64,000 nt of DNA from Tigriopus japonicus. Lineage: Eukaryota > Arthropoda > Copepoda > Harpacticoida > Harpacticidae. The notes beneath the pieces were generated by a model. It searched no databases. It had not been told where the DNA came from and worked only from the letters and a program-made list of their open reading frames with translations. Below are positions 13,701-28,700 of this stretch, in pieces. The stretch covers positions 72,279 to 136,278 of the forward strand of contig JAAGOF010000328.1 in NCBI GenBank assembly GCA_010645155.1. The letters are read 5' to 3'. The position numbers and the translations under genes are program-made. The stretch's first letter is position 1; each line of letters starts with the position of its first letter.

Positions 13701-16700
13701 TTTAGAGATAGGCATGCTTCCAGATTGATTCTGTTTTTCAAACGAGATCAACAGTCAACAGATAAGAAGATTTCTTGCTATAGGGGCAATCTGAACCAAT
13801 ACTGGTAGTCGAATGATCAAAAAATGCATTTGCGTGAATATCTCTCAATTAGCAATTATTCTCATTAAGTTTCACAAGTTTTTCTATCATATGCTTTTTC
13901 TGCCTGTTACGGGCGGTAATTATGACAATTATAAATTTTCCGATTCTCGAAGTGCTTCCTCCTCAAACTTCTCAACAATCCCCGCAAAGTTTGAGCCGAG
14001 TAGAAAAAAGCGGATCCAACCCAACATTTCTTCTCTCACATCACGGTAGTGGCAAAGTAAAAAAGAATCTACTTAAAAAGAATGTACTACACACTCTGCG
14101 GCGACGACCACGACGACCATCCAAACCAAAAACCTTGGCACACCGATTCCAAATTTCACACTAAATTACACCCAACAAAAAAGTGAATTCAAATTAAGTC
14201 AACGTTTCCATTGCAATGAACAAGGGCGTCTTCGATCGAAAAGGCGCGTTTCAGTGTTCAATGGCCAAAAAGTCCCTTGATGGATGCAAGAAACGACTCC
14301 AAATACGAGACAACTTAACCCTTTCACTAACACGCTATAATTGTAGGTGCCCTTGAATCATTTGATTTAGTGCAAGTTGAAAGCTGGGTGGAGTATTTTT
14401 GCAAAAATGGCCAAATCAATCATAGAATGGCAACGCTGCCATTTCTCTGACTAATCCTAAGAACACCCTCGAATGAGGGAAAATGGCCTGTAATTGAGGG
14501 GGGACTTTTAAGTTCATTAGATGGAAAACAAAAATGCATGGAACTCATTTTTTACATTCTCCCGATCTCTCTTCTGTCTATTTCATACAGGGAGTTGCAA
14601 GAGAGAAATTCTTTAGAAATTGAATTCCTGAACAAAGAATTGGCATCTCCAATTTGCCCCAATATCTAACTTCAGTCATGTACTAGGCCCTCTGGTTTGT
14701 TAGTTGATCATCTTGTTAGTTCACAATTTGAGTTTAGTCCAACAAAAAAAACACCTTCGGCCTGTCGAAGAAGACGGAAGATTCTAATGTTCTGCGACAG
14801 AGTTTCAATTCCTCAGAAATATGGTTGGAAACCGGTGATTAGGGCTGCTTGTCTACTGTAAACCAGTAAACTACTTGGATGGCTCATTTGAAGTACGAGG
14901 AAAGCGCGGATTGTATTGCATGTGGAAATGCCATAATGACACGCAATTGTCATTGACATGCACTAACTGGAGATCATCGTATTCCACTCATTTCAACGAC
15001 CTAGGTGTGTATTTCTTCTTACCAAACAAAAAGAATCACCAGTAGACACATTTTTACGACCTTAAAATTCTTGAGAAGTGTCTGGAACGATTGATCGGCA
15101 TGAGAACAATGGGCCCATTCAACATTGACGTTCACTTCATCGATCTGGCAAGACTGACTTTCAGCAAACCAATCAGCTGACCCAAGTTTGGCAAGTGTGA
15201 TAAAAAGTGGTTACTCGGAAAATTGAGCCAGTGGTGTGACTGGTGTCCTAGCACTTGAAATAGTTTGGAATATATGTGAATCTGACGTTCATCAAGGCTC
15301 AAGTTTCTCACGAATCCTTTCGTTCGACTCAAATTGTTGAGCTTGGGATTTAAATCAATGATTGAATCTCTAAATTTGTCGTTGACGCCTTCAAGTGGAT
15401 AGACATTTCAATTTTCACACATGGTTGACTTGGCTCCAATTAATGACCTCACCTGAGCTTGGAGACCAAATCACGCCAAGGGAGCCTTTGCTTGGCCATG
15501 AGATTCATTAATCTAAGATCGCTTAAATGGCAATTCTTCCATCTTGGGAGACGTCGGCGGCCAAAGATTGGCCTGAAGCGACGTGCGCTCTAAATAACAA
15601 GATCTTGTTGGAGGAGTGGCCAAAGAGACGGTGAAAAAAAAAACTTGATATTTTATCAGTTCGGATATCAGCTCCAAGAAGAAGCTCAATTCATGAATTG
15701 ACTAACAGGCTGAGTTTGAAACAAATAATGTCTTCTTCGTAGAAGGAATTTTCCTCCCGATCGCTCGATTGATCTGTCAAAATGGACTCATGATGGAGAG
15801 TGGCTGGAAAATTGGGACAACATATATCTTGATTAAGAGCTAATTGGCGTGGAATGAACCGAAATGGAGAGAAAATCGCCGGGGCAAACTGATCGACCAT
15901 GCAAACAAATGCGATAAAAATTCCCGTCTCCACCCGGACGAACTTTTGTGGTGTCGGGGAGATCCTGGAGGAATTTGTCGGGATCGACCTAATAGGGTCG
16001 ATATTTGGTCACACTTGGCGGCCCGAAAACCCGACTTGTCAACCAGATAAGCCCTTTACCCAATGACAAGTTGGCATCTTGTTTCCAGGAGATTGGGTAA
16101 TTTCTCCGCCTGGAAAGTGATAATGGCTTTCAGGCTGGTTGAGTTTTGCGGTGAAAGATGATTGACAGGGACTCTGGTTTCAAAGGTGGGAATTAAACCA
16201 CCTAACTCGGTCTCCTAGTAAACCAGTAATTGCTTCCAATTTTGAGGGGGTGGTTGGCTGGGTGACTTAGATAACTCGTGAAAAGGTGGAGGAATGGTAG
16301 TTTGAGGAAGAATCGGTGCAATGAATTAACGATTGATTGGAACAAGTTGAATTCTCATCATCGTTGTCAAGGTTAGAATTGATTCACACAAGACAACTGT
16401 GATTCCTTCTCTTTTGTCTAACACTCAAGACAAAGCCCACTAATTTAACTGATTTAAAAGGGAACCTTGAATTATTCGAAATATTGGTTCTTTGGCGAGC
16501 AACTGGCGAGTACCGTTCGTCTTTTATGAGCAGATTTGGCTCTGTGACTCAATCATAATCATCATGTAGCATTTGCATGTGGTTACGTTAACCAAGCCAC
16601 TAAATTAGGTTCCATGATTTGCAAGAAAAAATACAGATGTATGGAAAAGAATATCCAGTTAGGCTTTTTGGCTCCCCACTCAAAGGCAACAAAGCAAACG

Positions 16701-19700
16701 AAGTCATGAAATCTAGGCTGATTAAATCTGATATTTCGCCTGCCACATACCCTTCACTCAGAATCTTTGTCACCAAAGACGCCAAACCGTGCTGCCCAAC
16801 AAACATGTCAATCAAGTTCGTGAAAATGATATTCATAAAGCGGAGAACAGCTTGTCCGTGACTTACCTCTGGTGTGAAGATCACTCTGGACATTGAATGG
16901 CTCCAAAGTTGAGATGAACCTCATGGGGATGTGAACCCGCAAGCCTGACTGTCCACAACCACCCGGTTGCTCGGTCCAGGGTTGAGAAGGCCAAGAGCCA
17001 AAGAGACTTTGAGTTCCCACGGAAATGTCGGGGTTGGAGACGAACTGAGAGAATCTCACTTTTCTCGTCCGTGATTGACATTGGTGTTGATTCCACGATT
17101 TGGGTAGATGCACCTCAATGGACGCGATGTAACTCTGGTTCTCCGTCAATTCATGGAGACCATGGGAGGTCTCGTTGAGCAACACCTGAAAAATAGATCA
17201 ATGAGGAATCCCTATTTAATGAGTCGCATTGAAACGGACGGTGGTCGTCATTTTCCGAGATGGTCGCAACGAACAAAATAGAACACGAACTACAAGGAAT
17301 AATGGAGTGCACATTTCAACGGTTTTAATTCGCCCATATTCTGTGACGGCTCTACGGAATGGAATAGATTTGCTTGCGATTCTCCTCGCTTTGGAGATGA
17401 ATGATGTGAAATCGGAGGGTTTTGGATTTTCAATGCCACAATGGATTCTGGAGCAAGTCAAGGGAGAAAAAACATCATCATCGCCGTCGTCGTCGCCGTC
17501 ATCATCATCATCAGATTTTCACTTGTTGCGGTTATTGGGTCGAAGATGGATCTTTCATTCGATGGATTCCGCTCTTTTTGGTGGCTTCTAGCTAAACATT
17601 TCCCCCTGATTCGGTAAGTATCATTCAACGATCAGAATGGTAGCTAAAGGAGGCGAGTGTGTGAGAATGCTCAAAGTGGAATCATGATTCACACCTTTGG
17701 AAACGAGATCCCATGTTGTAATTGCCAGATTGATTTTAACAAGATCAAAGTGTCCGACAGACACATTTAGTCAGACAGACACCCATGACAACTCACATTT
17801 GGTTGATGTTCATATATTTGGTGGACCCGGTGAGGCCAAAGTCAACACATGTTGGAATGACGAGGCAAAACCCTGATAATGGTGAACTGTGCAGGAATTC
17901 TGAACTTACAAAATGTACTGCTTGCATTTAAGCTCAGGGAGGGAAAAAAGCGTTTGGTTTCACAACTGGTATGTAAAACTCTCTTTCTTCCTATTTTAAC
18001 ATTTTTAGCCCATAAAATAAAGACCTAGCTAGTACGTCTCGGTATTCCTGTCGTTGAATGGAAGATTAAAATTACCCCTTGTTATTATAGCCGCTGTCAT
18101 TTTAATGGAAAATCGGGCATCAGAAAGCTTTCAAACCGTCAAAAAGGCTTCCTGAAATGCCTGTCAGGCCGGCAATTAAAAAGATATCACTTAAAAGAAG
18201 CCAATAAGGTGTCACATCGCCTTTTGGGGCTGGTAGAAGACCAGGCGCGAATCATGTTGAAATCCGAAATCTCCTTCTTCCCCAAACTCGCACACTCACA
18301 CCATATGGAGATGGTTTGTTCGATATGGCTTCCGAGAGAATGACTAATCACTCCTCTCTAGACCAATAATGAAGCACCATCCTTGACCATTTAAGAGCCG
18401 AAGAGCTTAATAGAAAAGAAAAGCTCCAAGAAATAGATCATCCCAAGAACGACGGTCTGATTTTCTACAATTGATGTCGCTTCAACCGGGATAACCCAGT
18501 TCCGAGTCGAACCGACATGATTTACGACTGCCTCAAGTGCACACGTTTTCGAAACCTTTTATCGGAATGTGTTTACGGTTCATACACACACATACGGTTG
18601 TACTGTACTATAAGCTCCATGGAATGGGGGATATTACAGACCTACTTCGGGGTCAATTGGAGGCAAGTTAAGTTTGAAAGATGGGGAAAATCTCCACGAC
18701 AAATGCGGGCAACGTCTAGGACCAACTATCTTTTCTGATCTTTTTAGTCTGTAGCAATTTAGTAATCGCGCCGTTTTTCCGTGGCAGCTGCTTTCAAAGA
18801 TAACTTAATAGCTCGAAAATGAAATTGTTTCATCAGAAAGGTTCGGAACTTTCATTAAGAGGCGAGGGTCAATTCAATTCAAGGCATGTTGTAGAAATTG
18901 TCCGTTTCTACGAATATGTGTGTCAACGGAAAGCTGGAATCAATTTGGTGGCATCCAATTTTCCACGTTATATGGCCCAATTTACCATGTGTGCGTATTG
19001 CTAGTACTACAGTAGTCCAGCAGTCTCCACTGCACTGGCGTCAATCAGATGTAATTTCAATATCTGAAGGAATTCGTCTTCATTTCGTCGGCAAGTTTGT
19101 GGACGGATTGCTGATGGATGTTTGGATGTGTGTAATAAAACGGGAGCCAATTAAACAACTACTCTGTGCTCCAAATGGCTTTGATGAAGAACGACGAATT
19201 GATGAATCCAATTTTCAGCTCACTTTATTGGTCTCGCCCAAGATCGACGTGACCGAAACCACCGTGCAGAATGAAAGATTCTTATTTTTGACCCCTCAAA
19301 ACATTGATTTCATAGTCATTGGCAGCTGCATTCGTCATTCGCTTCATTGGGACGACAAATGGGTGGTGAATGGGTGAAATGTGAGAGGCCATTCATTCAT
19401 GAAACGCATTCGACATCGGATTTATGACTCAATGAACAATCCCCCTGCCACTCATTTGATTCCATTTTTGACTTATCAAAGGGGGCTATATTTGTGAATC
19501 TGGGGTTGTGCTGTCGTCAAAGAGACCCCTTTTGTAGTCGTGTTTGCTCTTTTCACTTGAGGTCGCCCAAAACTTCAACAGATTGAATTCGGTCGATCGG
19601 CTCCACGAAAATTTCGAACATCTCTAAGGCCTTTTGGAAGGGACGAGAGTACTAGAAGAAAAATATCTTCAACAAAGGATGTCTCTCATTTTGAACCTGT

Positions 19701-22700
19701 GCGGTCTTGCAGCTTCAGAGTGGTTGGGAAATATCTCGACGTCCATTTTGGGCGAATAAAGAAATTAGATCAACCCTTCTTTCTTATCGTCTATCTTGTC
19801 ACGGGCAGAGGGCTGCTGCTGCTGCTACAAGAGTCTCAATATGAAGGCTCTTTGTCAATTTTTGGTTCGGAACTAATCGATTTATGGGACTGGAGCAAAT
19901 CAACGTGGGGAGAGAAATCATTCGAATGAACAAAGTCATTCTAGAATTGGTACATTCCCTCTCCGCTTTTGGGGAGCTCCATGTACTTCTAATCATAATT
20001 ATCAGGTCCGATATTGCACGAGTGAGTCGGTCCAGTTGGGTCAATGAATCTCATTATGTATTCCTATTTTGGCTTTTGCAATCACCATTGTCTGTGCCAA
20101 GATGTGCGAGAAAAAGAAGGAGAGAGAGTGGAGAGTCCACCCAATTCATCTTGCCACAGGGTCCTGGTTATCGAATGGGATTGAAGTGTGAACGCTGTTC
20201 ATTTACTGGGATTGGATTTTTGGAGGGTCTTGTGCACTCCGCCCCGAAATTCTTTATTCACGATCGCCATAGACATTGTGGACTACAAATGAGGTCCGCC
20301 CTTTGCAAATTAGATTAAAATATTGCTTTGGATGGACAGTCCTCAACGGTTCTATTCAAATATCAAACCATCCATACCCACGCTCTTCATTCCCACATCA
20401 GTCTGGATTGTGTTTTCCTCGAATATTACAGGGACTCAAGCCGATTACAAAGTGAAAACCAATCCCGTCTTTTGCTTTTGACCGGTCCTTGGGTAAAAGA
20501 TGAGTGTGTGTGGTTCCTTCTCGTTTCATCCTCAGTCGATAAGAATGACGTTGGTGATTGCAACGACATGAGAACAATCGGGGGAAACAGGAATTTAATC
20601 CTCTTATCATTTGGGATAAACAAGCGGAGAATTCACAAAGCCCGGTCGGTGCGAGAGGGCTCATCGTGATTAGTACCCTCACGTTAGAAGAGCCGCAAAA
20701 TCACTCCCCTAATGCTGAATGTATATAAGCTATCATGCATGAAGAGAAATCTCCCTTTCATTGAATATGATTGTCTCCAAAATGGCCACACAGGGATCAA
20801 TTACCCGTCCTTCCCAAAGATTTGCCAACGTCCAGACGAGAAACTCTCACACGCACACAATGGAAAACCCGAAATGAAAGAGGACTCTTGGTCAGTCACA
20901 GGAAAACCAGATTAGTGAGTATTGTCCCAATAACAAGGTTTCCCGGGGCTGGCCTCACATTGACTAATTGGATGAGCTCCTTTGGACAAGGTGACCCTGA
21001 TCAATGCGTTTGCCACGCTTCGCAAGTCGCCAATTTATGCCGAAATCTCGTTCCTTTCCAGCTAGTTCTTAATCATGGTTTCACGGTCTGTTTGTAGAAC
21101 TACGAGTACATTCATATTCGCTCGTTTGTTTCTCAATGGCTTTGTTTAGAAGCTCGGACGAACCCCAAAGGGAAAAACTCGGGATCGGAGCCAGAATGAC
21201 GGCGATGATATCTGGAGCAAAGCCCCCCCGGTTTTCGAGGCCCACCCACGAATCGCATCTTTACATTCCACTCGCCTCATCCTCGACAACTGACTCGCAG
21301 CAATGGCCCTCTAAATATGGCTGGAGACCACCAGAAATCAAACCATTGGGTCTTAAAATATATGAATATGTCCATAAGGTCTCTCGGAGGAAGAAAACCG
21401 ATGAACTTCCCTCGACGTTGGGTTCTTTATGGCTTGATGAAGGCAGGAGAAGATGGATGCATGCATAAAGACGAGCGAGTGTCACTCGTTGGTTGGTGGT
21501 TGAGAAGACAGAGGCCATGTTTACACCTCCTATCAGGTGTCACTTTGAAGCCTGAGGACCTTGAGGAAAGAGCCTTCAGAACAATGAATAACCCAACAAG
21601 ATTGGCGGGCAGGTGCACTTTAGTGCATGCATTTAGCCACACTTCTTTCTGTCCATTTGAGAAGTCTATTCCGAGTGTTTTACGGAAAGAGAATGCCATC
21701 TTGTTACAATGACATATCCCATCACTCTGTTCGTCAACTTCCAGTTTCACTCAGACGAACGAACGGACAAGATGTGTATGTGTGTATTTAACCTCTAGTC
21801 TTCGATCAAATACGGCCATCTTGAGTGTGTACGTATGTAGTAGGTCAATGTTTTTCAGCTCATAACTCGATTGCAAAGACGTCGTGGTCAAATGGTTGTG
21901 GCCACCAGGATTTGGCTCAAGACTTTGAATTGAGAGGTGGATGAAGAGGTTTTTTTCCGATATGGGCATGGCTCTCCAAGGCTGTTGTAGGTCGTGGGCG
22001 AGGAAAGTGCATATCACTTTTCAGACTCCAACCACAGCCCAAGCTATTAGTGCTATCAAAATAAACAAAAACACTTGGAAATGCATCCGAAATTTAAAAA
22101 GAGTTATGGTGTGTCCGTGCCATGTGTGATGTGTGTGTGTATGATATCGGGAGCGCACTTTCTGCTTGGATTTGTCCCACCTCATTAAGGCATGTCCGAG
22201 GCTTTCAGAAATTATTTTCACTCATCAAAATTACGTGTCGGAAAGTGCTTGGTCATGATTTGGCTCTCAGATTTCTTCCCCAGAGTGCCTCTATATCTAT
22301 TGGCCTACTCATTCTCCACTTGAAAGAGACGCGTTTGAAATGCGGGTCAGCAATAATATAGAGAGGCATCTTTGTGGTGCTCTACCCGCGAATGCCCAAG
22401 TTAGGCCTCGGAATATGGAATTGGCACTAAAAACGTGTCCAGTACTCATTTTCTAGAGAGAAATTGGCTCGCTGTACGGGAACTGGAAAGACGTAGTAAT
22501 ATCGAGATGGTGGTTGGAGTGCGAGAATTCGCCTTGAACACAAAGCCGTTTCGGTGGTCGTGGGTCTTTCAAAGCAGATTTTGCCCATTCATGAAAAGCC
22601 GTGGTCCATTCAGAATCGTTCAAATTGAAAAAAGAGACGAATCTGGGCTCGAAATTTCTCCCCCATTTCTTGTGGTCTGTTTGGTTTAGTGTGTTCCATT

Positions 22701-25700
22701 TTCTTTGAAAAAATCGGGAAACACGGCGGCGATGGTTGGGTGCAGTTGAATATATATCTTGGGCGGATAGCGAACGCTTTTTATTGTTGCCATTAATTTT
22801 CAAACCATGCCGACAATTGCCACACAGCACTAAAATGAATGGCACTCGGCTTCACCTCACTTGAATGCATCCATTCCACACATCTGTTCCTTGAGATATG
22901 ATTTGAGCCCACATTTCATTGGATATGTTTAAGCTTAGAATTGCAAACAGCACAAGTTCAAATTTGAGAAAAGGGACAAAAGGCCTTGATCACTTGGGCT
23001 TTTGGATTTCGAAAAGGACGAAGGAACCCCTTTAAGGTCGTTTCATCATTATTGACAACGAACGAACGCATGATCTGGTCTAAAACCAAGCATTGTGTCT
23101 TCTCTCTTTTCCGTTTATTATGCTCCATAAATCCCCGAGCCATTGAACTCTGGATCCCGGAATGAGAGGAGCTAGCTAGCTAGCTATTTGCATACGTAAG
23201 TGACGAGTTCTCAAATCCTCTTTTCTCTCTCTTCTCCATATCAGAATGAGGCCCATCTTCATTTTTGGGGATTCTCGAATCCTTGGGGGAAGGTCAAACA
23301 GGGCAGCTAAGCAATCTGTCCAATTCCACAAACTCTTTTCCTCCACGTCCTCGTTCAACTCGACTCATCCTCATCAAACCCATCTTTTGCACGAAAGCCG
23401 TGCACGCCACTTGAAATTGCATTTTGAAGAACGAGTGCAATATGCGAATTGAAGAGATGCAATTTCAACGAGAAGCCCAAGCTATTTCACGATTCTCGGG
23501 ATGAGAAAGACGAGGAGGAGAACTCGTTGGATGGAATTTTTGAGTACTTTCAACACGAAGACGAAGCAGATCGGCTCGACAGGATTGGATTTATTCTTTC
23601 TACTTACACCTCCTAAATAGTTCGTGCCCAAGAACAACTTTTGGCCTCCTTCAGTGACATTTGAGCACAATACTTGGAGCAGCTTCAGAAACAAAAGATG
23701 ATTGTGTGATGCGCAAAGTAACTCTATTAGCTCGTTGTTGGCACAGATTGAGCGATGATACCGCCTGATAAGCCAAGAAGTGTGTAGATACAATGCAATC
23801 ACACTCGGACAAAGAGCAACGAAGAGAAAGAACAAGCGAAGATGACTTTCTCCTATTCTCCGTTGTCAGTCTCTCTCTTTATCTATCGCTCAGTATAATT
23901 CCTAAATACATCATTGTGGCTTTGTACGTAATAGCATTGCTCAACCGAGTGTGGGGGCCTGATGCCCAAGTGAAGAAAACTTGCCTCATCATTCATCTTT
24001 GGGACCAACTTCCAAACAATATTCATCATCTCGACAATCCTTCCGCTACCTCCGGGATCTCCATAAAAAAATCCACCAACCATCCAGCCAGTCAGCCACT
24101 CGATTAGAATGTGTTAATGCACTATAATCACGTGTTGACTTTCTCTTTGTCCAATAGAGCACCACTTCCAGATTCACCTTTGTTTGAATAGGCCTCATCA
24201 AGGTGGAATTTTTGCATTCCAATCGCTACTGGATCGATTCCGTCGAGAGAATAATAGATATGCCATTGTTGTCTCGGAAGCACTGACGAAGAACGCCAAA
24301 GACACAGACTCGGATTTATGCATGGCCAATCGTAGATCTGGTGAATTTGTATGTACATGCGTGAATGCATGTGCTATTATTTCCACTTTCTGACTCTCCA
24401 GATGTAACCTGACTCTGGGTCGTTCTCAAAAAGAAGTTTGAAGCCATTGACAGACCAACTTTTTTGCCCCGTTTTTAGGGTGTCTGAGGGTATCGTAAAA
24501 ACTTACAAGTCCTCCAGATCTCCGCATACATGGTCAATACCTACAATCCTTGGATGAGGTACTTGATGCGAATAAACCTGACGGAAGAAGCTCTGAATGG
24601 ACTTGAGTATGAGCAGGTATGGCTTACAACTGACAACACGTGTGCAGAGTGATGTCTTTGCGAAGCGAATGGGCAGAAAATGGCGCTAGTTTCTCTTCTC
24701 GTCGCCTTGAGTGGATAAAGGCTCTTTTCTCCTGTTTTTTTTTTGCCTGAATATTTCAGATCGATATCTTGTCATTCATTGGAAAGATTTCTTTGCTCAC
24801 CAAGTTTTTTTTTTGAGATCAAAAACGATCGGAGGGCAAAAAAAGGGAATCGAATCCCAAAATCCGAGGACGCAATGCCGATGGTTAAAGGTGAAGATTA
24901 ATGAATGACCGCAATAAAGAGTTTAATTTTCCACGGACCATCTCCATATTGCACGAGAGGCTCAGTCTTTGCGATCAATTATTCCGTTCGGTCGTTTGTG
25001 GACCGAGAAATCCAGCCGATAACACCCATACTTCCCATTAGTTTCGGGCTCGAAAAACAGGAATAAATTACTGACTTTTCAATGAATGTTGAATTAACTC
25101 AATCCCTTTTGTGGCCGGGACAAGTCGCTTGGATTCTGCCGTGAACGCCCATATTTTTCTTTCCCTCCTTGATTCAGCCTTACTTGCCATTCTTGCACGC
25201 TTCTTGAATTAACTAACTTGAACTAAAATACTTGAGAGTGTATTAGCAAATTTTGTTACTGGAATATCAAACACAAGTTGTGAACATTTTAAGGTCTGAT
25301 GAGGCCTTCGAGTTATCCCAGCAATACCATTAAAACAGTTTCTCTCCATGGCTTTCTGTTACATACAGAGCAGTGGTAAAAAGAGGAAGTAGGTAGAATC
25401 TACATGAAAATGTAAAACCAATTATAACAAAATACAACGGGCACTTGTCAACCTGAAAGCTTGAGGATAAGGTATATTTTACCCTCTTGGTCCTGTTTTG
25501 CCCTCGATGTAAAGAGAACTCACCCCACATCGACCCAACCGAGAACATAAGAAGGGAATCCCAGGGTGATAAATGACTAGGCAGAAAATTGGATTGGTGA
25601 TCTTGATAGGAGTGCATTCTATCCATTCAAGCAAGTGGGTCTCGGGCAACAAATCCGACGACCGCCATCGTTTCAGGAATGCAAATTTCCAGTCGATTAC

Positions 25701-28700
25701 TCGTGTCGTTACCTGAATGCACGAGCTTTTTGGGCGTGTGACCAATTAGCTTTTGTATTTCGGAATGAGGATTCATTCCGGAGCTAAACGACTCCCCAGA
25801 CCTCAAGTTTAACTTCAATTTGGTATCCCTTCTTATGGAACACACACACACACAAATCGAGGGAGAATCATTATTTCCCAACCTCGCGCCAAAACCCTCT
25901 CGAAATCTCATTGAGGTTATGGCGGAAAATTCAAAAACGATATCCCAGCCCATTTTCGCCCTCTTCCAGCATCACCTTTTCTTTGTCCTCAAAGGGAGTC
26001 GAAATTACTTTCCAACTCCGGAAAACTATTTAAGCACCAAATACTCACGACTTTTCAATCTGGCAGAGCTTAAGTCTTAAACACTGGAGACAATCGACCG
26101 TTGCCGCTTTAACTCCAGATGGGATTCTCAGGTCCGAACCGAGCCAGTTCAGTGTTTAGTAATGTGGTCGATTCTACTTGGCTCGCAATTCGCTCGTGAT
26201 TAACTTCCAACAGACGAGCTCATCCAAAGACTCGCGCTGTGGTATCTCTCAACAACAACAACAACAATGGGATCCATGTTGTGGCCGGGTATTTTAGGAA
26301 AGCCAATTTGTGGCCAGAGCAGGTTGATGGCGGCTTTGGGGTGGTTTTCGGGTCATCTGGTCAATTGGAAATGCGTCTTGGCGTATTTTTGAATGGTTGT
26401 CCCCGAAAACCCCCGCTCTAAGAGAACATGGCTGCTCTTCTTCATGGACTCGAAAATTTCTCAATTATGCAGTACTAAAGCTCTTCATGGAAGTAGATGG
26501 AAGTGAAAGAGGAGAATATCAAAGAAGAAGAAGGAGGAGGAGGAGTACCATCACTCTGAAGGTAGTAGTGGTGGTGATCTTCTTCAACGAAAAGCGATTT
26601 CTTAGCTCAGCGGGGCGCTGTCGTTCCCTCCACGCGTTGATTTGACTCTCCAGCCTCCAAATGAAGTGAATCATGGTTGCTAGTAGTCCAAACTCCCCAA
26701 CCAACATCAACTAGTTCATCCTGCCATTCTGTTTTGGAAGCAAAGTGCTATGATGCACATACCACAACGCACCCAAGGAGACCCTTTTTATTCGAGAAAC
26801 CCACCTACGCACAAAACACTCGAGTAGCTTCTCTTCTCTCTCCTTCTCTCTGTCTATTGTCAGTACATTGAACGTACGTATGCTCTAATAGTAGTAGACT
26901 GGCTGGCATTGCCGAGAGAGATGCTCAAGTGGCACACTTTTGTGCCAACCTTACCACTCCTACATTTAGCTAAAATCGCATCTGTTAGTCAATGCCTCCA
27001 GCCCAAATCGAGAGGTCACTGACAGTTGTTGTCATAAGGATGGTGGAATCATGGAACTCATTACACTCCCGACTTTGGAGGGCTAATGCGAGATGCGATT
27101 GTGCGGGTAAAGCAAACATCATTCCTGAAAAAAACATGACATACCTGCAATGGTAAAAAAGTACAATAAAACAAATGCGTAATGCAAAACATGAATTATT
27201 TATGGTGATTGTGTTTCGACGAAATGACTTGTCTGATGGGCTTTTTAAGCCTATTGGGCGGGTCCTTGTTCATGTCAACCATCGTGGGTTTTCAAGCAAG
27301 TTTCCTAAATCGGAATGCAGACCCGATGCAGCTGTTCTTTACAATCCTTAAACTAAACAAGCCAGGTTTCGAAATGTATTGAGAGAGTGAAAATCGGTCG
27401 ATTTTCAAAGAGGGGGTTGAGGGTTTTTTTTCGCTTAAAAAACAGATCTCACGTCCGAGCGTTTTCGTTCCCAGACTCTCTCGAAGTGGATGAGGATGAT
27501 TTCCCCCAATTTTGGTGTATTCTCGTATGGAGATTAGCCTCAACACTTTTCCCTTCTCGCGGCATTAATTACAGTTTGTCAAGAGTGTAGTATGTGGATG
27601 GAGGTGTTTTCATAAGGCACCAAATCCTCTCGCCAGTTCAGCTCAAAATTTGACCCCCGATCCACTGTTCAGAACTTGCAAGCCTCAAAGTATGTAAGGG
27701 CCCAATAATTGGGTTATGAAAATGGGAAGTGGATCGGCAGGGACGAATTTCGCTTTCGATCATGGATCGTTGATCAAGCATGCAGGACAAAAAGCTTATA
27801 ATTTGATTGGGAAGTCCTGTGAGGACTTCCTGCCTGAGACAAGTTTGTAAGGTGTTCTTTCTTCACTCACTCCTATCCTCCTCAACAAGTGTACAACCAA
27901 CCTATTGATCGCACAAGCAAGCACATCTTCTTGGTTCATTCAGAGGGCTGGCTAAGGGTAGGACGTGGTATGTGGTGCTAAGGTACCCTCTAGAGCCCGT
28001 GAATAGGTGTGAGAATATGAGAATGCATGAAAAATAGGCACCAATTTGTTTCACTTCTCTCCAAATGAGCATTCAAGCTCATTCAGGACGAGATTTCTCA
28101 AACTTTCGTTCACACTGCTATTGATTAGAAAACGAGAAAGTTGGCCCTTTGACTTATGAGCGCTACAAACGCATGCCATAACCGAAATTGATATTAGCCA
28201 ATATAATGACCTACCTAAGAGGAGCTCAAACGGGTCGGATTCCAAATTGAGAAGGTGCTAGTCGACGGCCTTAATTGGGCCTGACTACGAATTATTTTTG
28301 ACAAATGAATCTCTGGATGAAATTCATCTCATTATTGATCCAAACTCTTTGTCGATCCACCCACCTTTAACTCGGACTTGAATTGACTGTTGGCGGATGA
28401 GCTCCTGAAGGTCTCCGATTATTTTTTCTTATCTAAGTAGGTTGTGTTCTTAGGGGTTGATTGGTGGACCCGTGCTGTCAACAAAACACTTGGACTACCA
28501 CTCAAAAAGATCCACTCACTGATTACAAGAAAGGGCTACAAAATGCATGAGCCCGTGAGCAAGAAGACGACGACGACGAAAAAGAAGAAGCAGTTCGAAT
28601 GGCCATCAACCATCAACCCGCATGCCAGGGGTCATTGGCGATATTCATCAAACCATCATGAACTACAAGTGCTCGAGATCTTGGTGTGTCGATAGAGTGA

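Larger units (their letters stand above)
8026..16866 (-). other. CLCA intron 2 (8.8 kb)
   Basis: Donor gtaagt at 16866 and acceptor cttccag at 8026, phase 1. It contains simple repeats (a GAT-rich tract at 9190-9212, a GA/CA tract at 10212-10236) and short unsupported open frames. I found no nested gene, tRNA or bounded mobile element. Confidence 0.75.

Noticed and set aside
18898..19377. 159-codon plus-strand frame in CLCA intron 1
   Set aside because: No recognisable domain, composition like intronic DNA, and overlapping frames of similar length on both strands nearby.
19884..20318. 144-codon plus-strand frame in CLCA intron 1
   Set aside because: No domain, no supporting signals, and includes simple-repeat-like stretches.
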